Position numbers and translations under genes: made by a program | Assembly: GCA_027603945.1 (NCBI GenBank) | Contig: JADIIU010000125.1 | Span: 1 to 36,447 of the forward strand | Direction of reading: 5' to 3' | Origin: Terramyces sp. JEL0728 | Lineage: Eukaryota; Chytridiomycota; Chytridiomycetes; Rhizophydiales; Terramycetaceae | DNA: 36,447 nucleotides | Notes under the pieces: generated by a model | The model's database searches: none | The model's input: only the letters and a program-made list of their open reading frames with translations | What the model was told of the DNA's origin: nothing | Shown: piece after piece, positions 30,077-36,447 of the stretch | Layout: each line of letters begins with the position of its first letter | How positions within the stretch are numbered: position 1 is the first letter of the stretch

Positions 30077-32095
30077 ATGACCGAATATAAAGTCGCTAAT
30101 GTTGACGATCTGAAAGATGGCGAGATGTAGGCTGTAACTGATTCTAGGAAAGAAGTTGTTTTTGACGCTGGCAAAGCCCTGTTGTCCAGAATTAACGGAG
30201 AATGTACCTTTAACTGATGCTAGTTTTCGCAACGTCTCATCTCTGTCCGCATTATAAAGCGCCATTGAGCAAAGGAGCGATTTCCTCGGATGGACGTGTA
30301 ATGTGCCCATGGGTAACTCTCATTAACGCAGCATGGTGCATGTTTCCGTGTTCAGACGGGGGATATTGAAGACGGACCTTCAATTGATTCATTGCAATCT
30401 TTCAAAGTATCTGTAAAGGGCGGATCAGTTTATATTACTGCAACTGAAGCACAAGTAAAGGCTGGACGAAAGAAGCCTGTTTGCACAAAGTCAAATACCG
30501 CTAAAGGCGAAACCACCGTCATTATCGGAGGTGGTGCTGGTGGTTTGGTAGCTGCAGAAACTTTGAGAAAAGTAATCACCATTAATTCAGGAAGGATATG
30601 CAGGAAAGGTCATTATTATCAGTCGCGAAAGCTACCTCCCAATTGATCGGTACTATGCAACTAATGCAGCCCTAAACTTTCAAAGGCTCTCAAGATCGAT
30701 GCTGCAAAGGTTGCACTGAGAACTGAGCAAGATTTCAAGGATTTGGATATTGAAATCAGACTTTCAACTGTACCAAAAATTAATTCTAGCAAGTCTCTGC
30801 TGTTAATCCTAAAGAAAAGAGTGTAACTCTAAGCGATTCTTCCTCATTAAAGTACAATAGTTTGATTGTCGCAACTGGTGGGGATGTAACTTCGTTATTA
30901 AAATAGCCTCGTGTATTGCCATTCCCAGGACATGATTTACAAAACATTTTTGTAATGAGAACAGTGGAAGATGCAAACTATGTTGGAAAAGCCCTTGAGG
31001 AAATCACCGATCGCAAACCAAATGTTGTAATTGTCGGTTCCAGTTTCATTGGGATGGAAGCTGCCAGCATCCTTGCTAAAGTAGCCAAAGTAACTGTTAT
31101 TGGAATGGAAAAGGTGGCAGGAATTAATTATAGTATCCATTTGAAAGAGTGTTAGGAGCTGCCGTTGGTGAAGCAATGTACAAATTGAACACGAGCAACG
31201 GAATCGATTTGCAAATGGAGAAATTTGTTGAAAAATATGGCCCTTCAGCAACAGACCCAAAGAAAGTCGGTTCAGTTGTTTTGAAGGGTGGACATTCTAT
31301 CCCAGCTGATTTTGTTATTTTAGGAGCCGGGGTTATTCCAAAGACTGACTATTTGAAATCATCTGGTATCACTCTGGATAAGGATGGTGGCATTTCAGTT
31401 TTAGGTTCAATGGAAGTGCCAAATGCTGCCGATGTTTATGCTGTTGGTAAATGGCATTAATCCAGGTGATATTGCAAGATATCCATACCACATTACTGGC
31501 GAAAATATCAGAGTTGAACACTGGAATGTTGCTCAAAATCAAGGAAGAGTGGCTGCTGAAGCTATTTTGGCCAAACAAAAGGGAGAACCTCTTCCAGTCT
31601 TTAAACAAATCCCATACTTTTGGTAATTTGGTATTGATTTCAAGGACTGTCCAGTTCGGCAAATCCATTAGATATTGTGGATACGCTACCTCATTTGATG
31701 ACACTGTGGTTCAGGTAATCTGACGTTTTAGTCCTAGGGGTCCTTGGAAATGGATTCAACAGGCGGTGGATTGTCCTTTGCTGTCTTTTATCTCAGAAAA
31801 GGTAAGGTGGTTGGGGTCTGCACCTTGGCAAAAGACCCTGTCGTCTCGCATGCTTCGGAATTATTCAGACTGGGAAAGATGCCTTCTGGAGAAGAATTAA
31901 AGAATGGAAGGGATTTGCTTTCGGTCCCTTTGGAATGTAAAACAATAATTAATCGTAACAGCTTCTGAAAAATTTGTTTGCACCAAAAAAACCGAATCTG
32001 TAGCAGAAACCAAAGAGCTGAACTGGGTAACATTCGTCGCAATCCCTGCCCTCATTGTTTTACTTTCATCATTGTACTTCCTACAAGCCAAATAA
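30077..32095 (+). CDS. AIFM3-like Rieske plus FAD oxidoreductase with C-terminal membrane anchor
   Basis: Twelve introns (30127-30147, 30204-30223, 30313-30331, 30572-30590, 30650-30669, 30770-30789, 30886-30906, 31114-31133, 31447-31465, 31623-31644, 31715-31737, 31937-31961; 19-25 nt) yield 589 aa; human AIFM3 has 605. The N-terminal Rieske domain binds a 2Fe-2S cluster: HLCPHYKAPLS and MCPWHGACF (C-x-H, C-x-x-H). The FAD/NAD domain has VIIGGGAGGLVAAETL, SYLPIDRPKLSKAL, LIVATGGDPR, VVIVGSSFIGMEAA and the C-terminal VEHWNVAQNQGRVAAE, then a reductase C-domain (YCGYATSFDDTVVQGSLE). The last exon adds a hydrophobic helix (NWVTFVAIPALIVLLSSLYF) and LQAK, a tail anchor. Most densely intronic gene in the window. 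No N-terminal targeting signal. Confidence 0.95.
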
Positions 32096-32106
32096 AGCAC
32101 GTATCT

Positions 32107-32961
32107 TTATTCTACAAGTCTCTTTGCTCTCGCTTGATATATGAATTCTCGTTCCTGTTCCAGAATTTTATTAGGATCTTCCAACTCTAATACCGGCATT
32201 TGGTACTTTGGCCCATGGAATTCGCCATGGCTGGGTAAATTCTGAATAGTTCCACATCTTGGCTGGCCTTTCGACCACTCTCCTTTGTATATTTGTCTTT
32301 TTTTCAAGTAGATGAATTTGCCTGGTCCTTCTTTCTCATCATCAAACCACATTCCTTCATATCTGTCCCCATTTGCTACATTAGCGTTGTAATACCAAGC
32401 AATAGGATTCCTTGGCCGTGTCTCATCTCATGGTGCCATTCACCTTCATAAACAGAGCCGTCTTTATAATCCATTCTTCCCCACCCTTGTCTCATATCCT
32501 TACTCCACATTCCTTGATAGATCGACCCATCTGCGTAGAAATAAGTCCCAGTACCGTGACGAGTATCAGCTTGCCATAACCCAGTATAAACTTTACGCAA
32601 TTTTAAGCCTTCCTTTGCTTTACTTTTTTTATCTGGAACTTGAAGCAAAGTCTCTTTGCTGCTCTCCTTTTGGTCTGCCGTGTCTTCAGGGACAGACAGA
32701 ATGCCATATCCGTGTCGCATGTCCGATTGCCATTCTCCCATATACTGATATCCAGACGCTTTATAATAATGGCTTCCCTTTCCTTGCGTTAATTATTCTA
32801 TTACCGTGGCGAAGGTTGTCTTTCCATTCTCCAATGTACCTGTCACCATTTATGAGATAAATTGTGGAATGCGTTCCGTTCTTTTGGGATAGCTTGTCTT
32901 TTGCTTTCCATACACTTGCTTTTGGGCCTTCGGCGTGTTTTCCTAGTCTAATTGACTCCAT
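32107..32961 (-). CDS. MORN3: MORN-repeat protein, MORN3-like
   Basis: MORN3 is a small MORN-repeat protein of cilia/sperm in animals. Introns at 32783-32804 (22 nt) and 32376-32395 (20 nt) are removed, giving 270 aa (human 240). The N-terminus aligns with MORN3: WKAKDKLSQKNGTHSTIYLINGD, then repeats YIGEWKDNLRHGKGS, YMGEWQSDMRHGYGIL, YTGLWQADTRHGTGTYFYADG, YQGMWSKDMRQGWGRMDYKDG, YEGEWHHEMRHGQGIL, YEGMWFDDEKEGPGKF and YKGEWSKGQPRCGTI. The terminal segment (PVLELEDPNKILEQEREF) also matches MORN3. An insertion of ~25 Lys/Glu residues sits between repeats 2 and 3. Supports a flagellated life stage, with AK8. Confidence 0.92.
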
Positions 32962-33059
32962 TATGTAAAGACGTCACCGTCACAATTAAAAGTCGATCTC
33001 AGGTGAAGGCGAAATGGCATTTGAAAACATGACGGCTACTATCTCCACGCAATGTAGGC

Positions 33060-34221
33060 TCAAGAAAGAATCTCTTTATTGACAAACGAACAGAGCCTTC
33101 TAGAGTACTGGAAAGGCTCTTCCACGCTATGTTCTCCATCCAAATATTCAGCACTCATAAACGACCTTAGCTTTGAGTTGGACCGTTTTAAACTCCTTTC
33201 AAGTGCCTTGTGTGTATTATACTTTTGCAATATATCTACCAATCCAAAAATATACATCTGCTGTTACCATAATATTTACTGTTTTACCATCTGCAGAATA
33301 GAATTTGTTTGGAGCTTTGCGAGTAGTTTCTGGTTCAACTATTACTGCAGTGTCGATGATTTCGGATATGCCCATTACCAAACTGTAGATTAAACATTGT
33401 TACCTGTAGTCCATAAATCCATGCTCTGCTAAAAACTGGCTATCGTGGATTATATACTCCAGCAAGGACTCTGAAGAAAGGCCGACTGTCAGAAAGCCAT
33501 GTTCCTTTAGGTATAGATAATCCAAATCTTTGAACGGATGTAGAATATAAAGTGGATCTGCATGGTAAGGTTTATCTTTGAATATCTCGGTCAATTCTGC
33601 CTCTGACACCATTGCACTACGTCCATACTCGGAACCCTTTAAATCAAACTTTAACTTTGTCCTGCTGTCAAACCAATTCTCCATTACAACGAACTGGAGC
33701 TGATTTGGTAGTGCCTCCAATGATAACTCTTCAAAATTCAGAATCTCCATGGAATATATTCCGTAATATCTAGGGAGCAGCGAATTGGGATTGCTCGCTA
33801 AATGCTGATAGTATGGGTGCCAAAATTCCATCAAATTGGCAAATTCGGAATGTTGTAGTGATTTTAACAGAAACTGGCAGTTGCAAGTTGCAAGGAATAC
33901 GGCTTGGGATTGACTATTTGACTGCAACAAAACGAGCGGATCCTGAAATGCCTCTTGGAGAGGTAGTGAATAGTTTGAGCTCTGTCGCAATGCTCTGGTA
34001 TCCACACAGTTGAATTCAGAGTATTTTACCATCCCAATTGCCGTAGAGTAAAACGAAATTGCTGTTGAATCAACGAAATTTGTATTTAGCGATTTTAAAA
34101 TGCACATGCGACACACCTCCAAGTATTCTTCCTGGGACAGCTCTGAGCAGCTATCTCTGCAAGATGAAAGAATCCAGCCAACTGCCACTAATGCGATGAT
34201 GATGGCAATTATCGCAAGCAT
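33060..34221 (-). CDS. Phosphatidylinositol phosphate kinase with N-terminal membrane anchor
   Basis: Lipid kinase of the PIP5K/PIP4K family. Introns at 33383-33403 (21 nt) and 33261-33279 (19 nt) are removed, giving 373 aa. The N-terminus (LAIIAIIIALVAVGWIL, residues 2-18) is a clear signal anchor, unusual for this family. The PIPK core follows: LLPRYYGIYSMEI, QFVVMENWF, KFDLKGSEYGR (DLKGS), LYILHPFKDLDYL, AEHGFMDYSLVMGI (across intron 1) and, across intron 2, YIFGLVDILQKYN with the IID-type catalytic Asp, then KALERSLKR. The region usually holding the glycine-rich loop is short and diverged (residues 20-110). Gene starts 44 bp after the PGAM5 stop on the same strand. Whether it is active is uncertain. 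Confidence 0.9.
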
Positions 34222-34265
34222 AATATTTTTTCTTAATTTTTTATTTTGTCATGATGCAGTCAAAG

Positions 34266-35131
34266 TCAATTGTATGTTTGCTTGTGGAGAGGAATATGCC
34301 CGGTTTCACCCAATCCGCGAACAGAAACTCTGCCGCCATCACTAATTGCGATTCTTGTTATCGAAGCATTGTAGAGTCCCAAATGCAACCACGCACCTGG
34401 ATCAAGCTGGAGAGCTCTGAAAAAACAATATCTTATCAGATTTCCATGCGCAACAACAACATCAACAGACTGCTTGACTTTTTCTTTTTCAATGCCTGGT
34501 CTATCTTCCGCTTGTCTATGGAAGAATTTGCGAAAAGCTAACTTAGTATGGACAAACCTGCTTCGATTCTACAGCCTTCTTGGAAAAATATACTGTCTGC
34601 TGGATTCCAGTCATAGCCTTCAGGTTTGCAGGGAGCTCCCTCGCGCAGTATTGAATCTTTTTGGAGCAGTAATGGAGCAGAAATATTTGAGGCAGCTCTA
34701 CTTTTTTGAAGCTTGTCATATATAATTGTTGCTGTTTCGTGTGCTCTTGCCATATCTGAACAGAATACTCTAACAGCAGATCCGTCTCCTTCAAGAAGCC
34801 CTTCGTGATTCAGAATTTTTGAAATGCATTCACCAGCGTGTTCCGCTTGTTCCCGACCAAGTTTAGTAAGGGCACGCAGGGGATCATTATGCAAATAATC
34901 TTCTTCTCCAGATAAACGCTTTAAATCTTTGTGATCAGAAACATACTGTCCGTGTCTGACCAATATTATATGATGCTTAGTTTTCTTTTCATTGCCACTA
35001 TTGTGCATATAGTCCCAGTTATTGTTCCATGATCTTGATATATGTCCAGTTGTAAGAATTGCGCCTGTTGTTAGTGCAAATCGAAGCGATTTCATTTTTG
35101 CAAAAATAGGCAAATGGTTCAGGATTCCCAT
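34266..35131 (-). CDS. PGAM5: PGAM5-like mitochondrial Ser/Thr phosphatase
   Basis: Histidine-phosphatase-fold protein that acts as a protein phosphatase on mitochondria. One 20-nt intron (34538-34557) is removed, giving 281 aa (human 289). An N-terminal hydrophobic segment (FALTTGAILTTGHI, ~17-30) fits the membrane anchor; HIILVRHGQY supplies the phosphoacceptor His; LTKLGREQAEHAG, VFCSDMARAHETATII, LREGAPCKPEGYDWNPADS, EGCRIEAAFRKFFHR (across the intron), VVVAHGNLIRYC (second His) and GRVSVRGLGETGHIP complete it. The start at 35131 is the first ATG; MKSLRFALTTG at 35095 would suit a targeting signal better. Neighbours PIPK and MORN3 follow on the same strand. Confidence 0.95.
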
Positions 35132-35837
35132 ATGAAAGGTTTAAATGCAATACTATTCTTGGAATTGCTCCTCTTAAAATTGGACCTCTAGATTTTGATC
35201 TATGAACAGAAATCACTCCAAAGCCTTGTCCTAATTCAGTCACTCTTGGCCATATTTCGCATCCATCGTTGCTCATTAGTACTTTACTACAGCTTCTCAT
35301 CTAAGTTTAGGGAAATGCCATGGATTGTGGCTCTCCATCAAGCCTGATTTGTCATTGTCAATCATTAAGAACAGTGTTGACACCTTCTAACATAGATCGG
35401 TGAAAACACTTGCCTGTCTCAATCAGGATGGCTTACCATTCTTAGATGTACTTCAAGGCAGGGTCACTTGAAATCAGGACGAATCCCTTGAAAAAGAGTA
35501 TAGGCTCTAGCACAAGTCAAGTTTCAAACAAATTCTGGTGTGTAGATTTTCTTTGGCTCTGAAACGCCTTCATTGGCACTGCGTATGACGACTTGTATGA
35601 TGGAAATAAGGAAATAACTACTTGGGGATGCCCAGTTCGACCTTTGTGCATACTCTTCATAGTTTTGATCACGAATTTGGACAACCAGACCCGAACCAAA
35701 CCCAATATCCTTCCAAATAAAAAATTATAAGAAGGTTTTTACTCAACACAAAAGGAGCCTAAAGTAGATCATTTACTACACGCGTTTCATTTCTCATTTA
35801 TGAATATAAATATTATGGTTTGTGCTAAAGGTCAAAA
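35132..35837. other. 706-bp region with exon-like orphan frames
   Basis: No confident gene. On the minus strand a frame at 35524-35709 reads DIGFGSGLVVQIRDQNYEEY then AQRSNWASPSS and ends EPKKIYTPEFV-stop. It has protein-like composition but no initiator; a splice acceptor GGAAG directly precedes it. Another minus frame starts at an ATG at 35300 (MRSCSKVLMSNDGCEIWPRV) and runs into the PGAM5 gene in a shadow frame. Neither matches a family I know. The rest looks like non-coding DNA and the promoter of the secreted-protein gene. Confidence 0.25.
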
Positions 35838-36447
35838 ATGAAAATCGTTTCTGTAGCTGTACTTGCCTCAATTGCCCTCGCCGCTCCTTTACCCCAGGCT
35901 AACACACAGACTGGAGTACCTCAACCTGGGCAAATCCAGCCTGGTGCTAATGTTCCGACTTCTTCACTCAATCCAACTGGCGACGCATCTTCCCAGATCA
36001 CTCCTCAGACTGGCCAAAATACTCTGACTGCTGTTCGCAACTTCTTGGGCGATGTACAGATGGTTTCCAATGCCATCAACCAGATTGGAAGTGGCCAAGT
36101 AACTGATCCAGCTACGATTGCTACATTGGCACAAATTGCATTCAATGCCGAAATCAATGAGAACGAGCAAAGACTGATTATGGTTGCAGCTGCTGGTCAA
36201 GCTGGAGCCGAAGCCAATAGCAATATCTTGACATTTACCCCAACTGTTCTCAACGGTCTTCAAGCGATTGCAAGCAATCCAAACCAAAATGCTCAACAGA
36301 TTGCCTTGCAAATGGGAACTGTCCGAGATGCTCGTATTCTCCCATCGATTTCTAATCTTGCCACTGCTGCACTTGGAAATGTTCCTGTAAACACAATCAT
36401 CCAATCAACAATCCAGCAGTCCACCACCAACAACGGTAATCCGCAAA
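35838..36447 (+). CDS. Secreted Ala/Gln/Asn-rich protein, 3' end outside window
   Basis: MKIVSVAVLASIALAAPLPQ is a textbook signal peptide, cleaved after about residue 16. A Gln/Pro/Thr-rich spacer (NTQTGVPQPGQIQPG) leads to a helical domain: NFLGDVQMVSNAINQIGSG, DPATIATLAQIAFNAEIN, ENEQRLIMVAAAGQAG, then QNAQQIALQMGTVRDARILP. The pattern resembles small fungal secreted proteins built on a FLGDV/FLNxAxxL motif and AxxAFxAExxExxQ helices, whose role is poorly defined (cell surface or effector-like). The frame is open to the window edge (203 codons). Codon use is more regular, with more C-ending codons, than in the neighbours, suggesting strong expression. It has no cysteines in the visible part. 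Confidence 0.85.
   Translation, partial: MKIVSVAVLASIALAAPLPQANTQTGVPQPGQIQPGANVPTSSLNPTGDASSQITPQTGQNTLTAVRNFLGDVQMVSNAINQIGSGQVTDPATIATLAQIAFNAEINENEQRLIMVAAAGQAGAEANSNILTFTPTVLNGLQAIASNPNQNAQQIALQMGTVRDARILPSISNLATAALGNVPVNTIIQSTIQQSTTNNGNPQ

Noticed and set aside
35964..36404. Minus-strand 146-codon frame
   Set aside because: Antisense of the secreted protein gene; no motif, and the plus frame has a signal peptide and is open to the edge.

Overview
The window is a gene-dense stretch of nuclear DNA, probably from an early-diverging, flagellated (zoosporic) fungus. Fungal markers are an Aur1-type inositol-phosphorylceramide synthase, the Rpd3L subunit Rxt3, Kti12, an RRM+PUF protein and an alanine/glutamine-rich secreted protein. 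Markers of a ciliated/flagellated lineage, normally absent from yeasts and moulds, are adenylate kinase 8 (AK8) and a MORN3-like protein. AIFM3-, PGAM5-, GMPPA- and RNF34-like genes also point away from Dikarya. I cannot name the phylum.

The main feature is splicing. Almost every multi-exon gene becomes a normal full-length family member only after removal of tiny introns. I placed 56 of them by hand. Their sizes are 19 nt (10), 20 nt (20), 21 nt (15), 22 nt (8), 23 nt (2) and 25 nt (1). Nearly all run GT(A/G)...AG with a branch-like TTAAT/CTAAT/TTAAC/CTGAC element a few bases before the acceptor. After removal, all multi-exon models with a defined start and stop are exact multiples of three (for example AIFM3-like 1770 nt, MAPK 1215 nt, AK8 1488 nt). 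Two inferred introns appear to end in GG instead of AG.

Layout: 1-650 end of an unknown gene (+); 664-3161 AK8 and Aur1-like (-); 3708-5951 Lines-like and HMG-CoA lyase (+); 5994-7781 novel Cys/His-finger protein (-), divergent from an OYE-family oxidoreductase (7807-9090); 9496-10368 seven-helix membrane protein; 10492-12331 Rxt3 (-), divergent from a 162-aa unknown and a snapin-like gene (+); 13375-16315 RRM-RRM-PUF protein (-). From 16972 to 19954 lie four small, fast-evolving intronless paralogs sharing a V-x-F-x11-[WY] module, with mitochondrial uL30m between the third and fourth. Then come RNF34-like E3 ligase (-), KTI12 (+), an Slt2/ERK-type MAP kinase (-), a weak thioredoxin-like frame (+), a CDF zinc transporter (+), a Ser/Arg-Asn-rich WD40 protein (-), a possible single-pass membrane protein (-), GMPPA (+), a small mitochondrial-type protein (+), AIFM3-like Rieske/FAD oxidoreductase (+), MORN3-like, a membrane-anchored PIP kinase and PGAM5 (all -), and a 3'-truncated secreted protein (+).

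The genes do not form one pathway; this is an ordinary mixed eukaryotic neighbourhood. Recurring themes are mitochondria (HMGCL, uL30m, PGAM5, the 59-aa protein, probably AIFM3-like), cell-wall/glycan and sphingolipid synthesis (GMPPA, Aur1, MAPK) and the flagellum (AK8, MORN3). Spacing is extreme: two head-to-head pairs have start codons only 25 and 39 bp apart. I saw no tRNA, rRNA, transposon or CRISPR array.
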